DNA from: Pantoea piersonii
GTDB taxonomy: Bacteria; Pseudomonadota; Gammaproteobacteria; Enterobacterales; Enterobacteriaceae
Length of the DNA: 64,000 nucleotides
Reading direction: 5' to 3'
Assembly: GCF_003612015.1 (NCBI RefSeq)
Contig: NZ_RARB01000003.1
Coordinates: 146,023 to 210,022 of the forward strand
Of the stretch, positions 32,628 through 45,300 are shown one piece after another (positions within the stretch are counted from its first letter, which is position 1; each line of letters begins with the position of its first letter). Under the pieces are notes generated by a model. It did not search any database, was not told the DNA's origin, and saw only the letters and a program-made list of their open reading frames with translations. Position numbers and translations under genes: made by a program.

Positions 32628-34804
32628 GCCTTATCCTCCGGCCGGTTAAGCGACGGCCGCGCCGGCGGCAGCGCGCTCTCTTTCGGGCTGTCCATCACCA
32701 GCTGCCCCTCTTTTAATACCAGCACGCGATCCACCAGCGCGAGGATGGCGGCGCGGTGGGTCGCCACAATCAGCGTGCGGCCGTTCAGCCACTGCCCAAG
32801 CCGTTCGATAAACTCTTTTTCGGTGTGATCGTCCAGCGAGGCGGTCGGCTCATCCAGCAGCACAATATTGGGATCGCGCAGCAGCATGCGCGCCAGCAGC
32901 ACTGACTGACGCTGTCCGCCGGACAGCCCGACGCCGCCCTCCATCACCGGATGATCGAGGCCGAGCGGCAGGCGACGAATAAAGTCCGCGCCGCCGCTGA
33001 CCGTCAGCGCGGCGAAGATCGCCTCGTCGCTGGCGTGCGCCGCGCCCATCGTCAGGTTTTCGCGCAGCGTGCCGTGAAACAGCCGTGCATTCTGCGTCAT
33101 CAGGCCGACATTGCGCCGTACATCGGCAAGATCGATATGCGGCAGGCTCAGGTTATCGAGCCGCAGCTCGCCGCCCACCAGATCCATGCCGCCGATCATC
33201 GCCTGCAGCAGCGTCGATTTTCCCGATCCGTTGCGACCCAGCACCGCGACGCGCTCGCCAGGCTTGATCGTCAGGCTCTTGATGCGCAGCGCAATAGTGG
33301 CGGAGTCGCTGTAGTAGCGAAACATCGCCTCGCTGAACTGGTAGTGGCCGAACAGTACCGGACAGTGGATGCGGGTTTCATCTTTGCTGTTCTCTACCGG
33401 CAGCGCCATCAGCGCGTCCAGGCTGCTTTTCGCCGCCTTGACCTGCTGCCAGCGCGCCAGCACGCCGCACAGGGTGCCCATCGGGGCGATCATGCGCGAC
33501 GAGAGCAGCGACGCCGCCACAATCGCGCCGGTGGTGATATCGCCGTTGATTACCATCGGCGCGCCGATAACGATCACGCTGGCGTAGACCAGCCCCTGCA
33601 CCGTAACGCCCCAGCTAATCAGCGAGTGCATCACTTTACGCATCTCAACGCCGGACTGCGCGGTAATGCGGATATAGCTGTTCCACTGCTGCAGAAAGCG
33701 ATCCTCCGCCTGCATCAGCTTAATATCCTCCAGCCCCTGCACGCTCTCCACCAGCACCGCGTTGCGCAGCGTCGACTCTTTCAGCGACTGATGCGCCAGC
33801 TTCGCCAGCGTTTTCTGCTGCAGCAGACCGGGCAGGATCATCAGGATCACCGCCACCGGCGCGATCCACGCCAGCTGCGGCGCAATAATCGCCATCGCCA
33901 GCATAAACAGCAGGAAAAACGGCATATCGACGATGGAGCTGACCGTGGTCGAGGTTACCATTTCGCGGATCGCCTCCAGCTCGCGCAGCTGCGAGATAAA
34001 GGTGCCGGTGGAGCGCGGGATAGCGCTGTTGCGCAGGCGCAGCGCATGGCCGAACACCCGATCGGAGACGCGCATATCGGCCCGTTTGCCCAGCAGATCG
34101 GTGACGTGATCGCGCCCGACACGCAGGATATAGGTGAAGATCACCGAGATAATCACCCCGCCGTAGAGCACGTAAAGGGTCGGATAGGATTGCGCCGGGA
34201 TGACCCGGTCATAAACCTGCATCGAGAAGATGATGCCCACCAGCGCCAGCAGGTTGATCAGAAAGGATCCCAGCATGACGTAGCCGTAGGGCCGCAGATC
34301 GCGCAGCACCAGGCGACGCAGCCAGTCGGGCCTGATGGTCTCCAGATAGCGGTCGACGCGGCTGTCTTTCGCGGCGGTGAGCGGACGAAAGGCGGCGGCG
34401 AAGCGGATATCGGGCAGCAGCGCGCCCAGCGACAGCGGCGTCGGCTGCTCATCGCCGCTGAAGTGCACCCGCACCTCATCTTCACCGTCGAAACTGGTAA
34501 TCACCCCGACCTGCCCGTCCGCCAGCTCGACCGCCAGCGGCAGCCGCCAGTGGTTAATCTCCCATTTATTATCCTGGTAAAGCTGCAGCGACATGCCCGC
34601 CTGGCGCGCCAGATGGCGCAGCGCTTTGTCGCGCGTCTGTTTGCCCTGCCACTCGCTGGCGGCAAGGATCATGCCCGGCGAGCAGGGCAAGCGATAGTGA
34701 CCGGCGATCAGGATAATGGCTGTCGCCCAGCCCTGTAACGGCACCCCGCCTTCAGCCCCGTCGGGCTTTCCGGCGGGCGTCTCTGGAAGCTGCATTTGCG
34801 TCAT
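32624..34804 (-). CDS. Type I secretion ABC transporter with C39-like domain (LapB type)
   Basis: This 726-residue exporter is built as: residues 1-140 a C39-peptidase-like domain lacking the catalytic cysteine (W-A-T-A-I replaces it), so a substrate-docking rather than cleaving module; about 170-440 a six-helix transmembrane domain; about 480-715 the ATPase. Walker A is G-R-N-G-S-G-K-S-T (523-531), the signature L-S-G-G-Q (627-631), and Walker B V-L-L-D-E-P. Both ends overlap neighbouring genes by 4 bases. This architecture is typical of exporters for giant RTX/Bap adhesins. Confidence 0.94.
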   Translation of the reverse strand: MTQMQLPETPAGKPDGAEGGVPLQGWATAIILIAGHYRLPCSPGMILAASEWQGKQTRDKALRHLARQAGMSLQLYQDNKWEINHWRLPLAVELADGQVGVITSFDGEDEVRVHFSGDEQPTPLSLGALLPDIRFAAAFRPLTAAKDSRVDRYLETIRPDWLRRLVLRDLRPYGYVMLGSFLINLLALVGIIFSMQVYDRVIPAQSYPTLYVLYGGVIISVIFTYILRVGRDHVTDLLGKRADMRVSDRVFGHALRLRNSAIPRSTGTFISQLRELEAIREMVTSTTVSSIVDMPFFLLFMLAMAIIAPQLAWIAPVAVILMILPGLLQQKTLAKLAHQSLKESTLRNAVLVESVQGLEDIKLMQAEDRFLQQWNSYIRITAQSGVEMRKVMHSLISWGVTVQGLVYASVIVIGAPMVINGDITTGAIVAASLLSSRMIAPMGTLCGVLARWQQVKAAKSSLDALMALPVENSKDETRIHCPVLFGHYQFSEAMFRYYSDSATIALRIKSLTIKPGERVAVLGRNGSGKSTLLQAMIGGMDLVGGELRLDNLSLPHIDLADVRRNVGLMTQNARLFHGTLRENLTMGAAHASDEAIFAALTVSGGADFIRRLPLGLDHPVMEGGVGLSGGQRQSVLLARMLLRDPNIVLLDEPTASLDDHTEKEFIERLGQWLNGRTLIVATHRAAILALVDRVLVLKEGQLVMDSPKESALPPARPSLNRPEDKA

Positions 34805-36243
34805 GGCTGGATCTCCACGGACTGGATCCGCTGATTATTCAGGGCAAACGCCGACCGCATATGGCCGGTGCTGTAAAGGCAGTCGAGCTGCAACGAGCGT
34901 AACTGGCTGATGGTTTGCTGCAGCGTGAAGCGGGTCTGGAACACTTCCTGTTCGGCATTGAGCACGTCGAGCAGCGGACGGGTGCCGAGCTGCAGATATT
35001 GATCCTGGTAGAGCGACTGGGTTTTCTCGCCGAGCCGCTGCTGCCGCGCCTGAATCGCCAGGCTGAGCGCCAGGCTTTGCGACTGGCTCTGCGATTCGCT
35101 CAGCTGCTGGCGCGCCTTTAGCCGCGCCGAATTCACCGCGGCGTTGGCGGCGCTCAGCGCGTTGGCGGCAGCATTGCGGCTGGCGGTCATGCCGCCGCCC
35201 TGATAGAGCGGCATCTCGACCTTGACCCAGGTTGAATATTGCGTGCGATCCAGCGTCTCGCTGTTGGCGTAGTGATTGTTAAGGTAGTGCGTCACCTGCG
35301 GCTCCAGCGAGATGGTGGGCAGCATCTGCGCGTTGGCGTTGTCCAGCTTCGCCTGCGCCTCGTTGGCCTGCGCCCAGGCGGCGAGCACCGCCGGGTTGGT
35401 CCGGTCATCCGCCTTCGCGACATCGCAGGAGCGCGTCAGGCTGGCGGGAAAGTCGTCGCTGACTTTTTTCACCAGCGGCCAGCCCAGATAGGTCGCCAGC
35501 GTGGCGCGCCAGCGGTCGAGGCTGGCCTGATACTGCGTCAGCAGCGTGCGCGCCCCTTCGATGCGGGCGTCGGTTTGCGTCGCGTCGGAGAGCGAGGCGG
35601 CGCCTTCATCGTTGCGCTGGCGCGCGAGATCGCCGATTTTCATCAGCGCCGTCAGCTGCTCCTGCGCGATCTTCACCAGCTGCTGATAACCCTGCACCTG
35701 AATCAGCGCCGCGGCCGTGTCGTGCGCCACGGTATCAATGCTGAGCAGCACGTTGGCCTGCTGCTGGGCGACGCCCGCCTCGGCGGAGCGCACCGAGCTG
35801 CTGACCTTGCCGAAATCGTAGAGCATCTGGGAAAACGACAGCACGAAGGAGGGGCTAAACCCCTTCTCGCTGTAGCTGTTGCTGTAGCCGTTATTCATAC
35901 CGGCGCTGACCTGCGGATAATATTTGGCTTTCGCCACGTCGACCTGATCGGCCTGTTCGAGCAGTTTTCCCACCGCTTCGGCGATATCGGGATGCCACTG
36001 GATCGCCCGCTGCACCGCCTGATTGATCGTCAGGGTGTCAGGGACGCGCGCCAGCGCGGGTTCGGCGCTCTCGCCGGTTAATGAAGGGAGATCCTGCTGT
36101 TTCGCCAGGCCGGTTGCGGTGATCTGGCTGGCCATCTGCGCGACGTCGCTGCCGGCCGCCAGAGGGGAAGTTGTAAAAAAAGCGATGCCAGCACAGAGAA
36201 CGCTGAGCTTAAAAGAACGGCGATATATTGCGCTTGATTGCAT
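34801..36243 (-). CDS. TolC-like outer-membrane channel of the type I system (LapE type)
   Basis: This 480-residue outer-membrane efflux protein has a signal peptide (about 1-30, ending S-P-L-A-A-G) and two OEP repeats with long helical segments. It is a dedicated channel rather than the housekeeping TolC, judged by its place in this operon. It starts 85 bp after the adhesin stop, with a hairpin in between, and its stop overlaps the ABC transporter start. Confidence 0.9.
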   Translation of the reverse strand: MQSSAIYRRSFKLSVLCAGIAFFTTSPLAAGSDVAQMASQITATGLAKQQDLPSLTGESAEPALARVPDTLTINQAVQRAIQWHPDIAEAVGKLLEQADQVDVAKAKYYPQVSAGMNNGYSNSYSEKGFSPSFVLSFSQMLYDFGKVSSSVRSAEAGVAQQQANVLLSIDTVAHDTAAALIQVQGYQQLVKIAQEQLTALMKIGDLARQRNDEGAASLSDATQTDARIEGARTLLTQYQASLDRWRATLATYLGWPLVKKVSDDFPASLTRSCDVAKADDRTNPAVLAAWAQANEAQAKLDNANAQMLPTISLEPQVTHYLNNHYANSETLDRTQYSTWVKVEMPLYQGGGMTASRNAAANALSAANAAVNSARLKARQQLSESQSQSQSLALSLAIQARQQRLGEKTQSLYQDQYLQLGTRPLLDVLNAEQEVFQTRFTLQQTISQLRSLQLDCLYSTGHMRSAFALNNQRIQSVEIQP

Positions 36244-36279
36244 CCGATCCCTCGTTTTCCACTCGTCAGTTAGAGAAAG

Positions 36280-36297
36280 GGGCGCATCCCTGCGCCC
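36280..36297 (-). terminator. Hairpin between adhesin and export genes, possible attenuator
   Basis: Arms GGGCGCA and TGCGCCC with a 4-base loop are followed on the minus strand by CCTTTCTCT, an interrupted T-run. Weak enough to allow partial read-through from the adhesin into the exporter genes. Confidence 0.5.
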
Positions 36298-36328
36298 GAA
36301 AATGCTTCCCTGCCAGACATCACGGCGA

Positions 36329-39300
36329 TCAGACCGTGTGAGCCTGGTGCGGCTGTTGCAGTAGCTCCTCCAGTGAAACGTTCACCCCTTCCAGCGTGAC
36401 CAGCTGCGTACTGCTGTAGGCGGTACCGGTGCCGTCGCGGTCAATCGACAGGACGGTATTGCCATCCGCGGTATGGTCCACCTTCACGAAATCGTTGACG
36501 TTGCTGGTGCTGTCGTTCCAGCCGACGAGCAGACTGCTGACGTCAATCTTGTCGCCGTCGGCGACAGAGAAATCGGTCCAGGTGTCATGCCCGTTGCCGC
36601 CGACGGCATCCGCGCTGTTAAGCAGGTGATAGACCAGGGTATCGGCGCCCGCTCCGCTCGTGATGGTGTCGTCATAGGCGCTGCTGGTCAGCGCATCCGC
36701 CCCTGCGGTTCCGGTAATGATCGGATGCAGATCGATGGTGAAGCTGTTGGTGGTAATGGTGCCGTCGGCTGCCGCCAGGCTATAGCTGAACACCTCTTTA
36801 TGGGCGATATCCTGCACATTGACGGCGCTGTTAAGCGCATAGGTGTAGTGACCGTCGGCGGAGATACTCAGGGTGCCGTAATCCCCCGCCACCAGCGTAA
36901 CGCCGCTGCTGCTGACGGCGGTGGTCAGGCCCGCCTCGTTAGTGATGCTCAGCGCGCCGGTATGGGTAGCTGTGCTGTCGCCGTAGATGCTGCCGCTCGC
37001 CGTGGTGCCGTCATCGACGCTGGTTTCCGCAAACAGGCTGTTTACGGAGAGCAGCGTGACTGCCGGACCGTTGTGCAGATCGACCGTCAGGGTAGCCGAG
37101 GTCACCGTGCCGCTGGCGTCGCGTACCGAATAGCTGAACACGTCCGCCGCTGGCAACGCGCTGGCATCCAGCCCCGCTTTCAGCACATAGGTGTAATCGC
37201 CTTGCGCATCAATGGTCAGGGTGCCGTAGGTGGTGTTAATAACCGTATTGCCCGTTGCCGAAATGGCGCTGCCGGAAACGGTAGTCACCAGCGTGCCTGT
37301 CGGTATCGTACCGGCCACCGAACTGGTGTCGTTCGCCAGCAGGTTGCCCGTGACGGTGGCCGCCACCGTCACCGCCAGCGTGGTGATATCGGAGGTGGTG
37401 GTGACGGTCGTGGAAGGCAGAACACCCACGCCGCTACTGGTGCCCAGCAGCACGGCGTAGTTGCCCGTGCCGAGGTTGCTGTAGGTGACGTTGCTGCCGG
37501 TCTGCGTCCCCACCGTCAGGAAGGTGGAGATGTAGTTGGCGTTGCTCGATTTCACCACCCAGGTGCCGTTCGCCTGCTGTTGATAGAGATAGAGCGTATA
37601 GGTAGAGGTCAGCGCCACCAGGCTGGTCGCCGAGGCGTGCAGCGTTACCGTACGGGTATCGCCGGTTCCCACGCTGAACTGGTAGGCGTTGGCGCTTTGC
37701 AAGACGTCGAGCGTCACCGCGCCGCCCAGGTTAACGTTCAGCAGCGAAACACCAGTATGGCTGCTGTTGGCGTTGGTGATGGTGCCCGTCTGGGTGGAGT
37801 AATCCACGGTGGACACATCATTGGCCGCTACCACGCGGATCGCCCCCAGTACCGTCGCAACTGGCGAAACGTTGCCTGCGCTGTCAGCCTGGGTTACCGA
37901 CAGCGTCGCGCCGGTGGTCTGCGCGGTCGTCAGCGCCACCGAGAAGCTGCCGTTGGCCGCCACGGTGCCGCTGCCGATAGCGTTGCCGCCCGCGTCGCGC
38001 ACGGTGACCGTCGCGCCCGCTTCGCCGCTGCCGGTCAGGGCGGTGCCCGCCGTATTAATGGCCAGCCCGGTGACCGCCGTCGGCGCCACGCTGTCCACGA
38101 CCACGTTTGCCGCGGTGGTGGTGCTGACATTACCCGCCGTATCCGTCACCGTCACGCTCAGCGGATGGGTGCCCTGCGACAGCGTGGCGGTGGTAAAGCT
38201 CCAGGCGCCGCCGCTGCCCGCGACTACGCTGCCCAGCAGCGCCGTGCCGTCGTAAATAGTGACAACCGCGCCCGCTTCCGCCGTGCCGCTCAGTACCGGC
38301 GTGGTATCGCGCGTCGCCCCGCCGCTTGGTACCGTCACGTTCGGCGTGACCGAGTCATTGGTGATCACCAGGGTGCTGGCCGCCGGGGCCGTGGTATCGA
38401 TGATCAGGGTGGTACTCACGCCCGGACTGACGTTGCCTGCCGCATCGGTCGCGGTGACGGTCAGGGTGTGTGCGCCCCCGGCCAGCACCGGCGTAATCAG
38501 ACTCCACTGGCCATTGCTGCCCACCGTCGTGCTGCCCAGCAGCGTAGCGCCGTCATAGACGTTGATACGCGCGCCGACCTCACCGCTGCCGCTCAGCAGC
38601 GGCGTGTTGTCGTTGGTGACGCCGCCGTTCGGGATGGTCACCGGCGTACTGCCGTTGTTGTTGCTTACCGCCAGCGCCGTTACCGCCGCTGGCACCGTGG
38701 TATCGACCACAATAGTCGACGACGTCGAGCCGCTGACGTTGCCGGCCGGGTCGGTGACCGTCACGCTCAGCGGATGCGAGCCCTGCTGGAGCGCGCTGGT
38801 GGTAAAGCTCCAGGCGCCGCTTGCGGCTGCCGTTACCGTCCCCAGCAGCGTCGTGCCGTCAAAGATGCTGACGCGACTGCCTGCCTCCGCCGTGCCGCTC
38901 AGGGTCGGCGTGTTGTCGTTCGTCGAACCGCCGTTCGCCACTGCCGCGCCGGTAACGTCGTTAACGATCTGCAGCGTTGAGGCCGTCGGCGCCACCGTAT
39001 CCACAGTAATGGAAACCGTGGCCGACGCGGCGCTGGTATTGCCCAGCGCGTCACGCACCGTCACGCTCAACGGATGCACGCCGTTGCTCAGCGCGCCGGT
39101 GGTAAAGCTCCATGCGCCGTTCGCGCCGGCCGTAGTGGAGCCGAGCGCCGTGGTGCCGTCAAAGATAACAACGGTCGCGCCCGCCTCCGCCGTGCCGCTC
39201 AGGGTTGGCGTATTGTCGTCCGTGGCCGCGCCGCTCGTCAGGTTGCCCTGAATTGTCCCGACGTTGTCGCTGACCGTCAGATCGGTCACCGCCGCGGGCG

Positions 39301-42300
39301 CCGTGGTATCAACGGTCAGCGTCAGTGCGGTCGGCGAGCTGGTGTTGCCCACCGCATCGGTGGCGGTGACGCTCAGGGTATGCGCCCCATCCGCCAGCGT
39401 CGGCGTGACGAAGCTCCACTGCCCGTTGCTGCCCGCCGTCACGCTGCCCAGCACCGTCGTGCCGTCAGTGATGGTGATGCGGCTGCCCGCCTCGGCGGTC
39501 CCGGTCAGCGCTGGCGTATTGTCGTTGGTGCTGCCGTTGCTGCCGATCGCCACCGGTGTGGTGCCGTTGTTGTTGCTCGCCGCCAGGGTAACAGCGGCAG
39601 GCGGCGTGGTGTCCACGGTAATGCTGGCCGTGGTGGCGCCGCTGACGTTGCCCGCCAGGTCCGTTACCGTGACGCGCAGCGCATGCACGCCCTCAGCGAG
39701 CACCGCCGGGGTAAAGCTCCAGCCGCCATCAGCGCCGACGGTAGTCGAGCCGAGCGTGGCAGCGCCGTCATAGAGGGTGACGATGCTGCCCGCTTCCGCC
39801 GTCCCGCTCAGCATCGGCGTGTTGTCATTGGTCGATCCGCCATTCGGCACCGCCACACTGTCGGCGTCGTTGGTGATAGCCAGCGTCGAGGCGGCTGGCG
39901 CGACGGTATCCACCGTCAGGGTAAACGGCGTCGCGGCGCTGGTGTTGCCAGCCGCATCGGTCACCGTCACGTTCAGCGTATGCGCGCCGTTGCTCAGCGC
40001 CCCGGTGGTGAAGCTCCAGGCACCGCTCGCGTCCGCCGTTACCGTACCAAGCAGCGTCGTGCCGTCGTAGACGGTCACGATATTGCCCGCGCCGGTGGTG
40101 CCGTTAAGGGTTGGCGTGTTGTCGTCGGTTACGCCGCCGTTAGTCAGACTGCCCTGCGTCGCACCGACGTTATCGTTCACCGTCAGGTCAGCGACTGGCG
40201 CGGGTGCGGCGGTCGCCACCGTCAGCGTCAGCAACGCTGCCTCACTGACGTTGCCCGCGGCATCGGTTGCGGTCACGCTCAGCGTATGCGGCCCGTCAGC
40301 CAGCGTCGGCGTGGTGAAACTCCACTGGCCGTTACTGCCCGCCGTCACGCTGCCCAGCAGCGTGGTGCCGTCGGCGATGGTAATGCGGCTACCCGCATCC
40401 GCCGTGCCTGCCAGCACTGGCGTGCTGTCGTTGGTGGTGCCGTTACTGGCGATCGGCGTGGTGGTGGTGCCGTTGCTGTTGCTGGCCGTCAGCGTCACGG
40501 CGGCAGGCGGCGTGGTATCTACCACCACCGTCGTGGTGCCGGAGAGCACGCTGACGTTGCCTGCCGCATCCGTGACGCGGGCGCTCAGCGTATGCGTGCC
40601 CTGAGCGAGCGCACGGGAGACGAAACGCCAGCTGCCGGCGGCGTTTGCGGTGACAGAACCGAGCGCCGTCGTACCGTCGTAGACGGTTACCAGGCTGCCC
40701 GCTTCGGCGGTGCCGCTGAGTACCGGCGTGTCATCATTAGTGAAGCTGCCGTTCGGCACGACCGCACTGGTGGCGTCGTTAGTGATCACCATGTTCGCCG
40801 CCGTCGCAGGCGCAACGGTATCCACGGTAAAGGCGATTGCATCAGAACGGCCGCTCAGGTTACCGGCGACATCAGTCACCGTTACGCTCAGCGCGTGCGC
40901 CCCGTTAGTCAGCAGCGGCGCGGTGTAGCTCCATGCGCCATCGCCGCCCGCCGTGGTGGAACCGATAACGGTATCGCCGTCGTAGACGGTAATCAGCGCG
41001 TTAGCTTCAGTGGTTCCGCTCAGCTGCGGCGTGTTGTCATTAGTGGCGGTGCCGTCAGGGATGCTGACCGCCGTCGTACCGTTATTGTTGCTCAGCAGCA
41101 GATCGGTGACCGGGGTCGGCACGGTGGTGTCGACGATAACGGTAACGGGAGGAACGGCTGCGCCCGGGTTGCCTTCTGCATCTACGGAGGTAACAGAGAA
41201 CGTATGCGGCCCCTCCGCCAGCGCCGCAGGCGTAAAGCTCCATATGCCGCCTGCGCCAACGGTCACGCTGCCCAACGTGGTGGCGCCATCGAGGATGGTG
41301 ATTACGTCGCCCGCCGTCGCCGTGCCGCTGAGTACCGGCGTGGTGTCACTGGTTGACGCACCGTCCGCCAGGTTAACCAGCGTGCTGCCGCTGTCGTCGG
41401 TAATCTGCAGCGTGCTGGTGGTCGGCGGCAGGCCATTCTCTATGGTAATAACGAAAGGTGCCGTCGCCGCGCCGACGTTGCCCGCCACGTCAGTCTGGGT
41501 CACCGTAAAGCTGTGCGACCCGTTGCTCAGCGCGGCAGAGGTAAAGCTCCAGGCGCCGTTCGCAGCCGTCGTAACCGTGCCCAGCAGCGTCGTCCCGTCA
41601 TAAAGGGTAACGGTGCTGCCTGGCTCCGCCGTTCCGCTCAGCGTCGGGGTGTTGTCGTCAGTGGTGGCGCCGTTGGCCAGCGGGCCGGTGGTGACGCCCG
41701 CATCGTCGCTTACCACCAGATCGGCGATTGCCGCCGGAGGCGTCAGATCGACGTTAATCGTGTAAGGCTGCGCCTCAATGCTGGTATTGCCCGCCGCATC
41801 GGTGACCGATACGGTAAAGGCGTACTGGCCGTCAGTAAGCGCGTCGGTTTCAAAACGCCAGACGCCGCTTTCGTTCACCGTGGCGCTGCCGATCAGATCG
41901 CTGCCCTGATAGATATTGACGGTCGTGCCCGCCTCGGCGGTCCCGCGCAGCACGGGCGTGGTGTCGTTGGTATAGCCGTCATTGCCGATCAACAGCGGCG
42001 TCGCGCCGTCAGTGTCGTAAATGTCGAAGGTGGCGACCGGCTGCGGCGCAACGGTGTCTACCGTCAGGGTGGCTGAAGAGGTGGCGCTGATATTGCCCGC
42101 CGCATCGGTCACCGTGACGTTCAGCGTATGGGTGGCGTCGGAGAGCGCAGCAGCGGGGGTAAGGCTCCATGCGCCCGCGCCGTCCGCCAGCACCGACCCA
42201 ATCGCCGTGGTGCCGTCATAGACAGTGACAAGACTGTTCGCCTCCGCCGTGCCGCTGATGGCGGGCGTGCTGTCGTTGGTCACGCCGCCGTCGGCAATGA

Positions 42301-45300
42301 TCGTACCGCCATCGTTACGCAGCGTCAGCGCGCCAGCCGGTTCCGGCGGCGTCACGTCGACTACCAGGGTAAAGCTTGCAGAACGCGCACTGACGTTGCC
42401 GATCTCATCAGTGACCGTCGCGCTCAGCGCATGGGTGCCCTCTACCAGCGTCGGCGAGCTAAAGCGCCACGCGCCGTCGCCGCCGGCCGTCGTCGACCCG
42501 ATAATCACGTCGCCGTCATAGAGGGTGACCAGACTGTTGGCTTCCGCCGTACCGGTCAGCAGCGGCGTGTTATCGCTGGTGGCGGCACCCTGCGTCAGCG
42601 CAACATTTTCCGCGCCGTTGTCGTTGCTGACCGTCAGCGCGGTCACAACCGGCGCCAGCGTATCGACCGTAAAGCCGATCGCCGTCGAAGGCAGACTGGT
42701 ATTGCCCGCCGCATCGGTAAGGGTCACGGTCAGGCTGTGAGCGGCGTCGCTCAGCGTCGGCACCGAGAAGCTCCACAGCCCGCTGGCGCCCACCGTGGTA
42801 GTGCCCAGCGCGGTGGTACCGTCATAGACGGTGACGATAGTGCCCGCCTCTCCGCTGCCGCTCAGCAGCGGCGTGCTGTCGCTGGTGGTGGTGCCGTCGG
42901 CGATCGCCACTGCGGTTGCGCCGTTATCGCTGCTGAGAGCGATATCCGCCGCCGTCGCTGGCGCGGTGGCGTCAACCACCACGCTGATGGCGGCGGATGC
43001 GCCAACGTTGCCCGCCGCATCCACAGGCGTGACGGTAAAGGAGTGGGTGCCGTCGGCGAGCACAGGCGAAATCAGGCTCCAGCTGCCGTCGGCGTTAACT
43101 GCGACGCTGCCCAGCAGCGCTGCGCCTTCATAGACGATGACCGTGCCACCCGCCTCCGCAAAGCCGCTCAGCACCGGGGTGCTGTCGCTGGTGAGACCGC
43201 CGTCCGGTATCGCCACCGTCCCCGCACCGCTGTCGTTGCTCAGCGCCAGGCTGGTGACCGCCGCAGGCGGCTGGGTATCGACGCTCAGCGCGATCGCGTC
43301 GCTTGCCGGGCTGACGTTGCCCGCCAGATCCGTCACGACCGCGCTCAGGCTATGCGCACCGTCGTTAAGCGTCGGCGCGGTGAAGCTCCAGTTGCCGTTG
43401 CCGTCCACGGTAGCGGTGCCGAGCACCGCCGTACCGTCCAGCACGGTAACCACCGTGCCCGCCTCCGCCGTGCCGCTCAGCACCGGCGTGTTGTCATTGC
43501 TCAGGCCGCCATCGGGAATAGCCGAGCCGGTCGCGTCGTTGGTCAGCGTCAGCCCGGCCGCGGCCACAGGCGCGACGGTATCGACGGTGAAGCTAACCGG
43601 CGTGGTAGTGCCGCTGCTGTTGCCCGCCGCATCCGTCACGTTAACGCTCAGGCTGTGCAGCCCGTCCGCCAGCGTCGGCGTGCTCAGGCTCCAGCTGCCG
43701 TCTGGCGCTGCGGTGACGGAGCCGAGCACTGCGGCGCCGTCATAGAGGGTGACGAGGCTGCCCGCTTCAGCCGTGCCGGTCAGCTCCGGCGTGGCGTCGT
43801 TAGTTGTGCTGCCGTCGACAATCGGTGTCAGCGTCTGGCCGGTGTTGTTGTTGACCAGCACATTGTCAGCCAGCGCTGGCGCGGTGGTATCGACGCTAAA
43901 GCCAAAGGCGTCTGATGCCGGGCCAACGTTACCCGCCGCATCGGTAACCGCGGCGATCAGGCTGTGCGCGCCGTCGGCCAGCGTGGGCGACGTAAAGCTC
44001 CAGCTACCGTCAGCGCCGACGGTCGCCGTACCGAGTACGGTAGCGCCATCGGAAACGGTCACCGTACCGCCCGGCTCCGCCGTGCCGCTCAGTACCGGCG
44101 TGGCGTCATTGGTCGAGCCGCCCGCCGCGATCGCCGTGCCGCTGGCATCACTGGTGAGCGCCAGATCCGTCGCCGCCGCTGGCGCGGAGGTGTCGATGGT
44201 AAAGCCGATCGCCCCAGACGGCGCGCTGCTGTTGCCAGCGGCGTTAGTGACCACCACGCTCAGGCTGTGCGCGCCTTCGCTAAGGGTCGGCGCGCTGAAG
44301 CTCCAGTTGCCGTTGCCGTCGACCGACGTGCTGCCCAGCACGGTCGCCCCATCAGAAACGGTGACGATGGTGCCAGCCGCGGCGGTGCCGCTCAGCACCG
44401 GCGTGGTGTCGTTGGTCTGCCCGCCCGCCGCAATCGCCGTGCCGCTGGCGTCACTGGTGAGCGCCAGGTCCGTCGCCGCCGCTGGCGGCGTCAGATCCAC
44501 GCTAAAGAGATAGGCCGCCGAGGCCGGGCCGGTGTTACCAGCAGGATCGGTAACGGTGGCGGTCAGGCTGTGTTCGCCCTGCGCCAGCGCAGGGGTGGTG
44601 AAGCTCCAGCTGCCGTCGCTGGCCGCGGTTACCGTGCCCAGCACCGTGTTGCCGTCGGAAACGGTGACAATGCCGCCCGGCTCCGCCGTGCCGCTCAGTA
44701 CCGGCGTCGCATCGCTGGTGGTGCCATCCGCAGGGATCGCTACCCCGCTCTGATCGTTGCTGAGCGAGAGATCCTGCGCTGCTGTCGGCGGCAGGGTATC
44801 TACCCTAAAGCTCAGCGCATCGGTCGCCGGGCTGACGTTGCCCGCGCCGTCGGTCACAGTCGCCGTCAGGCTGTGCAGGCCGTCAGCCAGCGCAGGCGAG
44901 GTGAAGCTCCAGCTGCCGTCGGCGTTGGCGGTTACCGTGCCCAGCACGTTATCGCCGTCAGAGACGGTAATCAGGCTGCCCGCGTCGGCAGTGCCGCTCA
45001 GCACCGGCGTGTCGGAGTTGGTCAGCCCGCCGGAAACGATAGCCGTGCCGTTCTCACTGCTGAGCAGCAGATCGGCCGCCGCCGCTGGCGGCGTGGTGTC
45101 GACGGTAAAGGCCAGCGCATCAGAAGCCGGGCCGACGTTGCCCGCCGCATCGGTAACGGTGGCGCTCAGGCTGTGACTACCCTCGCTCAGCGCTGGGGCG
45201 ATAAAGCTCCAGCTGCCGTCCGTGCCTGCGACCGCGGAGCCGAGCGCGGTATTGCCGTCATAAACGGTGACGATGCCGCCCGCCTCTGCGGTTCCGCTCA

